Source of the DNA: Garra rufa
Lineage: Eukaryota > Chordata > Actinopteri > Cypriniformes > Cyprinidae
Direction of reading: 5' to 3'
DNA length: 64,000 nt
NCBI RefSeq assembly: GCF_049309525.1
Contig: NC_133371.1
Location: 46,567,954-46,631,953, forward strand
Under the pieces are notes generated by a model. That model saw only the letters and a program-made list of their open reading frames with translations, ran no database searches and was not told the DNA's origin. The translations under genes were made by a program, and so were the position numbers. Shown piece after piece: positions 25,291 through 36,344 of the stretch. Position 1 is the first letter of the stretch; every line of letters begins with the position of its first letter.

Positions 25291-26050
25291 GTTATTCTTT
25301 TCCTATTGTGCAGTTTAATTTGATATTTATTTTAATGTTATACTAACTCTTTTTAAATAAATAAATAAACCTAAAAAAATGCTATAACCCCCCTCCCCCA
25401 AAAATGTTAATAAGTTATATTTTAAAATTAAATATTTTACGAATTAAATATATATATATTTTTAAATAAAATATAATATTTAAAAAAAATAATAATAATA
25501 ATAATAATTAATTAAAATTATTGGTATTAATCATAATACTCAACATCATCATTAATATCATCATCCATATTATTATTATTATTATTTATAACAATAATAA
25601 TCATCATAATTTATCATATTATTATTATTATTATTATTATTAAGCCAGCAATAATAATAATAATAATAATGATGATGATGATGATGATGATGATAAACTA
25701 TTATTACTTTGTTACTGTATTGTTTTTAGGTTTACTACTACTACTACTACTAATAATAATAATAATAAATTATCAAAAATAATAATAATGATGATGATAA
25801 AGTATTGTTAAAATGTAATTGTTTTGCTTTTTACATTTTACTACTGCTACTTCTAAAAAAAAAATATTTATTAGTAGTAGTATTGTTAATATTAATAATA
25901 ACTGATATTAATATTGTAAATTCCAGCTATAATATTGTTAATAAAACAGCATTGTAAATTAATATAGTAACTATTATAATATTAACATGAATATTAATTT
26001 CAATATTAATTCTGATGTTCATATTAAAATTCTATTTATAACTTACTGTA
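24660..26050. repeat. (ATT)n/(AAT)n-rich degenerate tandem region
   Basis: Alternating trinucleotide runs with two diverged copies of an approximately 400-bp or longer block. For example, a 'TTTACTACTRCT' segment followed by 'AATAATAATAATAA', 'ATTAGTAGTAG' and 'ATTGTAAATTAATATAGTAA' occurs at about 24820-24980 and again at about 25840-25975. A (GAT)n run sits near 25670-25695. Confidence 0.8.
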
Positions 26051-26319
26051 ACACGTTGTTGTTGTTTGTTGTTACGGTTTTGTTTAAAAACATTTGTAAC
26101 ATTGTAACATTGTAAGTTGTTACATTGTAACAACTTGTAACATTTTTAAGAACTTTTAACTTGTCACCAGATTTTTACTAGATTTTCATCATTGACCTGT
26201 AAATCCTAGCATTTAAATAAATCATACATTCACGTAATCTATTAGTTTGCGTTATCACTTCTATCTTTAATGTCTTTCTCATTTGATCATTATCTGTCTG
26301 TCTGTCCTTCCGTCTGTCT

Positions 26320-26864
26320 GTGATGATCCAGCCGTAAAGGCAGACAGTCAGTAATGAGGGTGACTTTTACACAACACTGCATGATTAATTCAGATGCTTT
26401 TACAGCTAGTTAATGTTACAGAGAGCCAATTATTTAATCCCAGCTCATGCTGTTTCCCTCAGAACGCGCCAGAGCGACGAGCGACGTAATGCTCCGCTTG
26501 TCATTACACTGTCCTGGCAGAGGAAAGAGTTATTAAAGACAAACATACGAACAGTACTCACCGTCTGACCGTGGACGAGAGACATAGACGCACAGTGAGA
26601 GCGAGAGAGAGAGAGTGATTGATAGAGCTTTTCTCGTCACTCAATAACAATGTTATCATGTGGGCATACTCCTCTCACATAAGCTTTTAAAAGCTGTGTT
26701 TTAAAGTGACTCGAGTGGTTTTTAATAAGCACCGGTGCAGTTAACAGCGCGTGCCGTGGCTTGGCTCACATTAAGTAGCTTTCAATTGTAGAGGCCATTA
26801 ACACCGCACTGACCGCCGGCTTCTCCAGAGGATACTTCGCATTAGGATTAGCCTGTCGTTCTTC

Positions 26865-26865
<1 letters not shown>
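26320..26865. other. Low-repeat intronic island
   Basis: GC-balanced non-repetitive sequence with homeodomain-core-rich stretches such as TGATTAATTCAG and CCAATTATTTAATCC. No exon recognised. It is a candidate enhancer or conserved non-coding element within the HCN intron, which is inference only. Confidence 0.35.
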
Positions 26866-26866
<1 letters not shown>

Positions 26867-26926
<60 letters not shown>

Positions 26927-26942
26927 TTCTCTCTCTCTCTCT
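26867..26942. repeat. (CT)n microsatellite
   Basis: CT dinucleotides with two single-base interruptions. Confidence 0.95.
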
Positions 26943-27156
26943 GACAATCTTGGCAGGAAGGAAGAAGCCTGGACTTGTTCTGACCTGTTTTCAATTATTT
27001 AACCTGTTAGCGATTCGGGAAAAAAAGACATGTCTCCTACACACACACTAAAGCAGAGCTATTGTAGGCTCTGATTCTCAAGGATGGGAGTCTTTAAGTG
27101 CCTTATCATTTTAGTTTAGTTTAGGGAATCGCAATCTGATTGCACAATGTTTTTTT

Positions 27157-27159
<3 letters not shown>

Positions 27160-27197
<38 letters not shown>

Positions 27198-27373
27198 AGT
27201 TTGATTCATTTGCATGAATCAGTTTAATTTGTTGAATTGAACTGATTTAATACACTGATAAATTATTTTGCATCAACTAATAGTCATAATGAAATATTCA
27301 ACATTTTGAATTCTGATTATTCTAATTATATATTCATTTTAAATATATAATATGTTTTTGCAACATGTTAATG

Positions 27374-27446
<73 letters not shown>
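27160..27446. repeat. (TTG)n and (AT)n(GT)n microsatellites
   Basis: A (TTG)n run at about 27160-27197 and an (AT)n-(GT)n compound run at about 27379-27446. Confidence 0.92.
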
Positions 27447-27723
27447 AATATTATGTATTATATATATACAATTAATATATTCTTTGTAATTATATAATGT
27501 ACATATTATTTAATTTAATTTTGTATAATAAAATGAATGTTTTTTTAACAAAAAATTATATTTATGTAAATATTAAATTATATAATTAGTGCATGTAAAT
27601 ATATATATTATTATATATATTATTTGATTTAATTTTGTATAATAAAATAAATGCATTTTTATTTACATATATTTTTTATGTACATAACAACTATTAAATT
27701 CTATAATTAAAGTGCATGTATGT

Positions 27724-27800
27724 ATATATAATTTAGTCAAGTCAAGTCAAGATTTTTTATACAGCGCTTTTTACAAAAGTTGTGTCAAAGCAACCTTACA
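27724..27800 (+). repeat. Fragment of a common fish dispersed repeat
   Basis: The order AAGTCAAGTCAAG, ACAGCGCTTTTTACAAAAG and TGTGTCAAAGCAACCTTACA is a widely seen motif series in cyprinid DNA. Only this short piece is present. Confidence 0.6.
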
Positions 27801-27809
27801 GTATTAAAA

Positions 27810-28850
27810 TAATAAAGTAAAATTTATACATACATACAATACATATATACACTTTTTAATGTAATTTACATTTTTATTTAGATATTAATCAATAAGTTTA
27901 AAAAAAGTAATTATATAAATTATGTAGTACAACTACATCATTAAAATGTTATTGAATTAATTAATTTGTTTGTTTATGATATTGCAGTAAAGTACTGTAA
28001 TACTGTTTTAGAATTTATTTGAATTTATTTTAAAAAAAAGCATAAATAAGTACCTGACAAATTAATACAAATCATTGTTTTTTTTTTCACATTACGAAAA
28101 TAGATGTTTTTTCATTACAGTATTTTTTTTTATAAACATAATTTTCAATTTTATTTAATTCAAAGAAGCATAAATTATTATTTACAAAATAGATTCAATA
28201 TATTTATTCAGTAAAATACCATAATACTATTTTTATTTTTAAAAAAATGAGTTTAAATAATTGAATTTAGATGAATTTTTAATTTATTTAGGCATAAATT
28301 AGTATCTGAAAAATAGATATATCGACATTTTATTTATTTATGTATGTATGTATGTATGTATTTCAGTAAAAAAAACCTAATACTCTAAAAAATATATACA
28401 ATTATAAAATTGTAACATTTATTCTAAATAAGCATAAATTAGTACATGACAAATATAGTATTGGTTTGTAATGTTTTTTTTTTTTTTTGCATGTTACTAA
28501 AAGTGGATATTTATTGCGTTTTTTAAATGAATACGAAATATTATGGAAAATGCAGTGGATAAAATCATATATGCTGTCACAATTATTTTTCTCATGATGT
28601 TGCATTGATTTAAATCCTCGAAAGTATATTTTTGTTTTACTTCCTTGTGCATCATCTAATTCCTTTCAGTTGCATATTAAAATGCATGTTTGAGTAATTG
28701 CAACCTCTCAAAGCACCATTTCCCAGTTTCATATGTGTCATATTGTGAGGTATTTGGTGACACCCTGCCCTGTTTCAAATGTCAGTGTCGTTCAGATTGA
28801 CCAGAGTGTGACGGCTTGTGTTCAACATGTGCTGTCTTTGCTTCTGTCCC
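27810..28850. other. AT-rich intronic DNA
   Basis: Degenerate AT-rich sequence with recurring 'AAGCATAAATTAGTA' motifs (28030, 28290, 28430), suggesting an old tandem repeat. It ends in the acceptor of the next HCN exon. Confidence 0.4.
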
Positions 28851-28857
28851 TGCTCAG

Positions 28858-29019
28858 ATTTTTCATATGACCTACGACCTGGCCAGCGCAATGGTGCGAA
28901 TCGTCAACTTGATTGGAATGATGCTGCTGCTCTGTCACTGGGACGGGTGTCTGCAGTTCCTGGTGCCGATGCTGCAGGATTTCCCCGCCGACTGCTGGGT
29001 GTCTAAGAACAAGATGGTG
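28858..29019 (+). CDS. hcn4: HCN channel exon 3 (S4-S5 linker, S5, turret)
   Basis: The 162-bp, 54-codon exon begins IFHMTYDLASAMVRIVNLIG and ends with SKNKMV. It forms the S4-S5 linker, which couples the voltage sensor to the gate, the S5 helix (VNLIGMMLLLCHWDGCLQFL) and the pore turret (DFPADCWV). The acceptor is TGCTCAG and the donor GTG|GTGAGT. Both junctions are phase 0 and the exon size equals that of vertebrate HCN genes. Compared with the family pattern the SKNKMV end is slightly unusual, where SLNEMV or SINNMV is typical. The reading frame is intact. It follows the S1-S4 exon directly in the transcript. Confidence 0.92.
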
Positions 29020-29262
29020 GTGAGTGTTTGCAAACACAATCTGTCTCTCATCTGATCAGGAGCTACTCCTGCTGCGCCCATCAGGGCTCCTCACCTTCCT
29101 TTTAAATGCGTGAATATGATACACCTGGTCAGTGCTATCCATTTCCAGATTAATCAGAGTATTCACATTTTATTTCATGTCCTTGTTTTAAAATAAAAAT
29201 AAAAATGAATAACTATTTTTTTAGTTGAATTATTATTGAATTTTTATTATTATTATTATTAT

Positions 29263-29966
29263 TAGGGGCCAAGGGGCACCCATTGCATCCGTTGGCTTTC
29301 TTATTATTTCGTTTCTTCTGCTCTTGAGTCTTTGGCAGCCCATAGAACCGTTTTTGGGAAAGTTATAAAAATTGGCACACAGATAGAGGACAATCTCAAC
29401 ATTAACCACAGCAAGTTTGCAGTCTCTAACTTAAACTCTCTAGCGCCACCATTTGTTCAAATTTCACTTTTCTAAAAGGTCTAGAAGGTTCTTACTTTAA
29501 CCTACTTTTTCGAGCTCTTCCTAGACAGTTTGTCTGATTTTCATTAAAATTGGCTCAGATCATCTTCAGACCATGCTGGCAAAAAGTTATTGAATTCTAG
29601 TTGATTAGTCAAACCATTCTCAAATAACATGTGATTGAATTTGATGAATAGCACGTAAAATGGTTATGAGGCTATATGTTCAAAACGGTTCGGCGTATTG
29701 AGACCAAACTTGGTGTGTGTTATAACAAGCGTGACCTGAGGCTACCTGCAGAGTTTCAGTGCAGTGCCACCTAGTGGTCATAAGATTAGACTCTTTAGAT
29801 AGTGGCTCTTTAGATTCAGAGGAGCATGCCAAGTCAATCCATACCCATGTTTCCCATGTCAGCCATTTTGAATTTTATCGTAAAATGCTATATTTTAAGA
29901 ACGCATTGGAGTATCGTTGCGAAACTTGGTATGTGTCTTCAGCGCAAGTTGAAATTAGTGAATTAT
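29263..29966 (+). repeat. Dispersed repeat ('GGGGCCAAG' family), tandem copy 1
   Basis: Starts ATTATTAGGGGCCAAGGGGC and includes ATAGAGGACAATCTCAACAT, TCTAGCGCCACCATTTGT and GTGCCACCTAGTGGTCA. Copies 2 and 3 follow head to tail. Short frames are not protein-like. Confidence 0.8.
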
Positions 29967-30677
29967 TATTATTAGGGGCCGAGCATAGAAGGTGCAAAGG
30001 CACCTGTTGTATCCATTGGCGTTCTTCTTCTTCTTCTTCTTCTTCTTCTATTTCTTCCATTGTTGAGTCTATGGCAGCCCATAGAACCGTTTGTGGGAAA
30101 GTTATCAAATTTGACAAACAGATAGAGGACAGTTTCAACAGTAACCATAGCAAGTTTAAAGTCTCTAACTTAAACTCTCTAGCACCACCATTTGTCCAAA
30201 TTTCACTCATTTTATGCTACTAACTTTTGAACCATAAGGTCTAGAAGGTTCTTACCTTACTTTAAACTGCTTTTTCGAGCTCTTCCTAGACAGTTTGTCT
30301 GATTTTCATTAAAATTGGCTCAGATTATCTTAAGACCATGCTGACAAAAAGTTATGGATTTCAAGTTGATTAGTCAAACCATTCTCGAATAACGTGTGAA
30401 CGAATTCGACGAATAGCATGCAAAATGGTTATGAGGCTATATGTTCAAAACAGTTTGACTTTTTGAGACCAAACTTGGTGTGTGTTATAACATCCATGAC
30501 CTGAGGCTACCTGCAGTGTTTTAGTTCAGTGCCACCTAGTGGTCAGGAGATATGAAAACTGGTCTCTTTAGATTCAGAAGAGCATGCCGAATCAAACCAT
30601 ACCCAATTTTCCCAGGTCAACCATTTTGAATTTTACGAAACTTGGTATGTGTCTTCAGCACAAGTTGAAATTAGTGA
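29967..30677 (+). repeat. Dispersed repeat ('GGGGCCAAG' family), tandem copy 2
   Basis: Starts ATTATTATTAGGGGCCGAGC and contains a (TTC)n tract absent from copy 1. It keeps the same block order, and its length (711 bp) is close to that of copy 1 (704 bp), which suggests tandem duplication of a truncated element. Confidence 0.82.
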
Positions 30678-32205
30678 ATTATTATTATTAGGGGCCAAGC
30701 ACAGAAGGTGCGAAGGCACCTATTGTATCCATTGGCGTTCTTCTTCTTCTTCTTCTTCTTCTTCTTCCATTTCTTCTTCCGCAGTTGAGTCTCTGGCAAA
30801 CCATGGAACTGTTGGTGGGAAAGTTATGAAATTTGGCACACTGATAGAGGACAGTCTCAACATTAACTATAGCAAGTTTGAAGTCTCTAACTTAAACTCT
30901 CTAGCGCCACCATTTGTCCAAATTTTACTCATTTAATGCTAATAACTTTTGATCTGTAAAGTCTAGAAGGTTCTTACCTTACTTTAACCTACTTTTTTTA
31001 AACTCTTCCTAGACAGTTTGTCTGATTTTCAGTAAAATTGGCTTAGATTATCTTAAGACCATGCTGACAAAAAGCTATGGAATTTAAGTTGATTAGTCAA
31101 ACCGTTCTTGAATAACACGCAAACAAATTCTATGAAAAGCGTGCAAAAATGGATGCAAGGCTATACAGTATCTCCGCAATGGTTTGGCGTATTGAGACCA
31201 AACTTGGTGTGTGCTATACCAAGCATGACCTGAGGCTACCTGCACAGTTTCGGTGCAGTGACACCTAGTGGTCAGGAGATTTGAAAAATTATAACTTCTC
31301 AATGGTTTGGCCAAAAAATCAAAACTGCCTTTTTAGGCAGAGTCGAATGATATCCAATTTTCCAATGTCAGTCATTTTGGGAGTTGGCCATTTAGAATTG
31401 TTGTAGTATATTTTAGTATATTTGTAGTATATTTTATGAATGCATTGACGTATCGTTACAAAACTTGGTATGGGTCATCAGCACGATGACCTGAAGGAGT
31501 CTTAGAAGTTTCGAGCCAGTGCCACCTAGTGGTAAAATCAAATATTTATATGCTTTTAACTTAATTTCATGGGAGTCATTTTTTAGACTCCTGAATCCTT
31601 GCCAAGTCCAGCGATACGAAACATGCCAGGTTTTGCCTCATGGTTTGTGCAACGTTGCATTTTAGCGCTTAAAAAACATTTGCCAATATCTCAGAAACTG
31701 TTACTCTTATCGACACGAAACTACGTAGGAAAGTCAGACATCGATCATTTTTTCTCTAAACAGAAAATGTCTATAACTCCAAAACAAAATTAGATATTTT
31801 CACCAAATTTGTGTATATATGTATAGGCACACTCTAAGGACACAAAAAGATTTGGTGGGATTGTGTCTTTTGTTGGCGCTACAATTGAACAAAACATGAA
31901 ATTGCCACTGACTATTATAGAGTATTATGATAGAAAATGCTACATTTTTACCAATGCATTGGTGTACCATTACAAAACTTTGTATGTACCATGGAGACCA
32001 TGACCTGAAAGCATTCAAAACGTTTTGAGACAGTGCCACCTTGTGGTCAAAAGTGACAACCGATTATTGGAAAGTTGGTAGTTGGTAGTTGTTTTTACGT
32101 TTTTTTCAGCCATTTTGACTAAAATCACCTTTAAATGGCTTCAGTTACTCATTGCTGCACTTGTTCTGATGCCTCCCTTAGCCCTGTAATTGCTGCTTGC
32201 AGCTA
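30678..32205 (+). repeat. Dispersed repeat ('GGGGCCAAG' family), full-length copy 3
   Basis: This copy continues past the point where copies 1 and 2 break off and ends near 32205 with TGCTGCTTGCAGCTATATTT followed by ATT repeats. It contains several 'GTGCCACCTAGTGGT' blocks (31255, 31520, 32030), showing internal repetition. It is about 1.5 kb with no open frame above about 80 codons. Confidence 0.75.
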
Positions 32206-32329
32206 TATTTATTATTATTATTATTGTAATTTACTGTATAGTGATACATACGTTTTCATGATATAAAATGACTCATATCAGTGCCAGTGAAGGCCTGTAT
32301 TTCTCTAAGCTGCATTCTTACATAAGCCG

Positions 32330-32850
32330 GATGAGTTAGTGAGGTGAAGTGTCACAGATTGTGGTTTTTCCACAGCCCTAATTTGATATCCGTCTAGTAT
32401 TGACAGTTCTCCGGACTGCACTTTAATTTCCTCCTCTTTTTAGTCAAGGGGATATGCGGCCACTGAGTCCCCAGCGTCCAGAGAGAGAGGACAGTTTTTT
32501 TCCCGACGCCCCGGAGATTTCGTTTCCTTAGCTGAATGCCAGAGACCCGAGCCGTGACCCTGAATCAGCCCCGACGAGAACGAGAATGGCAGAAGTCTTC
32601 TCAGGATCTGCCACAGTTTATCGATGAGGCCTGCGGCGGCTCGCCAGCTTCCCTGAGGGGTAATTGGTGGTCTGTGATTGCCCCGCTCCTACAATAACAT
32701 AAAGCCAGACATCAGATTCAAACAAGCGCGTTATCAGTCAGCAGGGAGCTGCGTAGACAACAGACGCACCGCGGGAACACACAAACTGTGAGATTGTAAA
32801 AAAAAAAAGCGCGCTTAGATTTGCTTTGTTTAGTGTTTCAATACTTTGAT
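32330..32850. other. Low-repeat, GC-rich intronic island
   Basis: The GC-richest non-exonic stretch of the intron (especially 32440-32780). No exon or RNA is recognised. It is a candidate conserved non-coding or regulatory element. Confidence 0.35.
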
Positions 32851-32860
32851 GTCACTAGAG

Positions 32861-33710
32861 TAGGGCCGGGACTCGATTAAAAATTTTAATCTAATTAATT
32901 AGAGGCTTTGTAATTAATTAATCGAAATTAATCGCATTTTAATCGCATGTAAATATTTGACCTGAGAACAGTGAGAATTAAGATTTTTACATGGATTTTT
33001 AGTATACCATTGAATAATGACTGAATACATAAGCTTAAGCAACAAAATATTGTTTATTTTTGTTCAACCAAGTCCAACAGACCAGTACAATATTGCCATT
33101 AAAAGTGTAGCAAGAGGCACGTTCTTTAACGAGTCTTTCATTCCGAGAACTCTGCTCTTGTGTTTGCTTAATTATGCATTTAAATTTTAATGACCAAACC
33201 TATCATTATAAATGTTGCTGCACATGGAATATAACGCGGATAACATTTAAAAAATAGTTTTTATCAGGTTACACACTGATTATTTATCACTCAAACCCCT
33301 TTCTCTACCTGTCCGTTGGTCGCGTATATCCTCCATGTTTGTAGTTTTTTAACACTTTTTAATGCGTGTTTGTAGTTCTAATCGAATCCTCGTTCACGGC
33401 GCAGTGTGTTGCGGGCAATATAAGCAGTTAAGAGTGTGCATTGATCGTTAAGTAGTAGACCATCCGGGAATCTTTGGAATACTTTTTAAACATACTACGA
33501 TTTGGGACATACAATACTATTTAGGACGGACGTCTTTGGCTTGTCTGAACGCTAGTTTGTGCTCCAGTATAATCGGTCCGCCGAATCTCATCTAGTGAGA
33601 AACGTTCCGCGGTGCAAAACGTATTGCGATTAAAATGCGTTAAAAAATTTTAACGCGTTATTTTTGTGTAATTAATTAATCTAAATTAACGCGTTAAAGT
33701 CCCGGCCCTA
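32861..33710. mobile_element. hAT-type non-autonomous element with perfect 8-bp target duplication
   Basis: CACTAGAG occurs immediately outside both ends (32853-32860 and 33711-33718). The terminal inverted repeats start TAGGGCCGGGACT on both sides and continue into TTAA/ATTAATTAATC-rich inner arms. The 850-bp body has no transposase frame. The target duplication length and TAGGG ends place it in the hAT superfamily as a deletion derivative that needs an external transposase. Confidence 0.88.
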
Positions 33711-33950
33711 CACTAGAGTCTAAAATTAACACACTTGCTCACCAATGCAACCATCCAAGATTAGGATGAGTTTGTTTCTTTATCAGATTTGGAGAAATTT
33801 AGCATTCCATCATTTGCTCAACAAAGGATCCTATGCAGTGAATGGGTGCTGTCAGAGTGAGAGTCCAAACATCTGATTAAAAACATCACAATAATACAGT
33901 AATCCACACCACTCCAGTTCATCAGTTAACATTTTAAGAAGACAAATCCA

Positions 33951-33987
<37 letters not shown>

Positions 33988-34085
33988 CCATAATAACACT
34001 TCCTCAATTGAAAAAGTGATGAATCAGGAGAGATATCTGCACAGATCATGCACCATTTACAAGTCAAAACAGCTCTAAACAAATA

Positions 34086-35222
34086 CAGTGTGGAAAAAGT
34101 GTTGGCCCCCTTCCTGATTTTTTTTTTTTTGCATGTTTGTCACACTTTAATGTTTCAGATCATCCAACAAATTTCAATATTAATTTAACACAAGTAAACA
34201 CAACATGCAGTTTTTAAATGAAGGGTTTTTTTATGAAGGGAAAAAAAATCCAAACCCACATGACCCTGTGTGAAAAAGTGACTCCACCATAAGAAAGAGA
34301 CTGGGCAAAAATGGCCTGCATGGCAGAGTTCCAAGACTAAAACCGCTGCTGAGCAAAAAGAACATAAAGGCTCGTCTCAGTTCTGCCAGAACACATCTTG
34401 ATGATCCCCAAGACTTTTGGGAAAATACTCTGTGGACTGATGAGACAAAAGTTGGACTTTTCGGAAGGTGTGTGTCCCATTACATTTGGCGTAAAAGTAT
34501 CACAGCATTTCATAAAAAAAAAAACATCATACCAACAGTAAAATCTGGTGGTGGTAGTGTGATGGTCTGGGGCTGTTTTGCTGCTTCTAGACCTGGAAGA
34601 CTTGCTGTGAGAAATGGAACCATGAATTCTGCTGTCTACCAAAAACTCCTGAAGGACAATGTCCGGCCATCTGTTCGTGATCTCAAGCTGAAGCCAACTT
34701 GAGTTCTGCAGCAGGACAGTGATCCAAAACACACCAGCAAGTCCACCTCTGAATGGCTAAAGAAAAACAAAATGAAGACTTTGGAGTGGCCTAGTCAAAG
34801 TCCTGACCGGAATCCTATTGAGATGCTGTGGCATGACCTTAAAAAGGCGGTTCATGCTCCAAAACCCTCCAATGTGGCTGAATTACAACAATTCTGCCAA
34901 GATGAGTGGGCCAAAATTCCTGCACAGCGCTGTAACAAACTCATTGCAAGTTATCGCAGACACTTGATGTTGTTGCTGCTAAGGGTGGCCCAACCAGTTA
35001 TTAAGTTTAGGGGGCAAACACTTTTTCACACAGGGTCATGTGGGTTTGGATTTAGTTTTCCCTTTATAATAAAAAACTTCATCCAAAAACAGCATGTTGT
35101 GTTTACTTGTGTTATCTTTGATTAATATTTAAATTTGTTTGATGATCTGAAACATTAAAGTGTGACAAACATGCAAAAAAATAAAAACTCAGGAAGGGGG
35201 CCAACACTTTTTCACACCACTG
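34086..35222 (+). mobile_element. Tc1-like DNA transposon, degraded, nested in hairpin MITE
   Basis: The ends are CAGTG(TG)GAAAAAGTGTTGGCC inverted repeats, with a CCCCCTTCCTGA block conserved on both sides and a TTTGTCACACTTTAATG block further in. The left flank has TA (34084-34085). The right flank has TG (35223-35224) where intact hairpin copies show TA, so one half of the target duplication has mutated. At 1,137 bp it is shorter than a typical 1.3-1.6 kb Tc1-like element and lacks the N-terminal DNA-binding part of the transposase. Confidence 0.9.
34325..35016 (+). pseudogene. Tc1-like transposase remnant (catalytic half)
   Basis: One frame runs from about 34325 to about 35016 with a single in-frame TGA (34700-34702). 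It encodes the DDE catalytic half of a Tc1/mariner (IS630-like) transposase: the first Asp in LWTDETKV, GGGSVMVWGCF, the second Asp in QQDSDPKHT, and the third catalytic residue, Glu, in SPDRNPIEMLWHDLKK. The paired helix-turn-helix DNA-binding domain is missing. The protein would cut and paste its own element at TA sites, but loss of the N-terminus and the stop make this copy inactive. Confidence 0.9.
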
Positions 35223-35519
35223 TGTGTGGCTGGATTTTAATGTGAGAGTCAACAGGGATTTTTTATTATGGATTATGGACTGGTATTTTAGTTAAACGTC
35301 TTAATGATGGATTTGTTTCAGCTTTTGTCTTCTCGAGATGTTAACTGATGGACTGGAGTGGCGTGGATTATTGTGATGTTTTTATCAGCTGTTTGGACTC
35401 TCATTCTGACGGCACCCATTCACTCCAGAGGATCCATTGGTGAGACAGTGATGGAATGACACATTTTTCCAAATCTGATGAAGAAACAAACCCATCTACA
35501 TCTTGGATGGAATGTAAAC

Positions 35520-36140
35520 AAATAATAAACAATTGTATCTTAACAAAGGTTAGTAAATGCTGTAAAAAATATAGCCCTTATTCAAAAGTGTTGTGATTTT
35601 CTGAGTACGCTGAGGTTGAGGTGATGACAGTATTTTCAGTACATACTTGTGTATTAAAGTCAAATGGGGCCACGCTGTATCTTTTCAAATTCACTTTTGA
35701 CGCCCGCAGCTCCTTTAGGTTGTTAGATCCAGCTATTCTGGTGATGGGGCTGTCATTATGAAACGGTATGATCTTTTTCCTCTTTTTGGAGAGCTGTAAT
35801 AAGCTGTCGCTCTCTCAGGATTGAGCCCCTACAGAAATGAGTCTGAAAGCAATCTGGACATGTCACCTCAGACGGAGCCAATATTGATTCCTCACGGACT
35901 CGCGCGCACGTCCACGGGACAAGGGCAATTTATTCACTATTTTAGAGACGCGCAGAAATTTCACATCTTTCTAAATAGCTGACCCACTTTCTCCAGCTCG
36001 GATTTCTCTTTTTCGGCCTCATTCGTTCCTATTTTCATTTTATGCCGCTGTGTTTTCTCCCGCCGCAAACTCTCAGGAGTCAATCTGGATTCATATTCGT
36101 GCCGTCATTGGAAGTGTTTGAACTTTTTGTTTCATACGTA
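35520..36140. other. Low-repeat intronic island
   Basis: Non-repetitive, GC-balanced sequence (best from 35690 to 36110). No exon recognised. Candidate conserved non-coding region. Confidence 0.3.
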
Positions 36141-36146
36141 CATGTA

Positions 36147-36340
36147 CACTCTTAAAAATAAAGGTGCTTTAAAAGGTTTTGGTTCCACAAAGAACCATTC
36201 AGTCAAAGGTTCTTTAAAGAACCATCTCTTTTTTACCTTTTTATAATCTGAAGAATCTTTTGTTGCCACAAAGAACCTTTTGTGAAACAAAAAAGGTTCC
36301 ATCAGATCCATTTAGACAAATAGGTTTCTTTTTAAGAGTG
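36147..36340. mobile_element. Short hairpin MITE with CACTCTTAAAAA ends
   Basis: Left end CACTCTTAAAAATAAAGGT and right end TTTCTTTTTAAGAGTG are inverted, flanked by TA (36145-36146 and 36341-36342). The interior carries AAAGGTTCTTTAAAGAACC, itself palindromic. The element is 194 bp and belongs to a MITE type often seen in cyprinids. Confidence 0.85.
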
Positions 36341-36344
36341 TAGG

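Larger units (their letters stand above)
33752..35509. mobile_element. Hairpin MITE, copy 3, split by a Tc1-like insertion
   Basis: The outer ends CCATCCAAGATTAGGATGAG and CATCTACATCTTGGATGG are inverted repeats, and the arms match the copies at 9029-9555 and 9712-10345. The loop is interrupted by the Tc1-like element at 34086-35222. Removing it restores a continuous element of about 620 bp. An (AT)n run at 33956-33984 lies within the left arm. Confidence 0.85.

Noticed and set aside
29759..30936. Ser-rich frames of 95-154 codons
   Set aside because: They lie inside tandem copies of a dispersed repeat and include a (TTC)n tract; no start or domain is conserved between copies.
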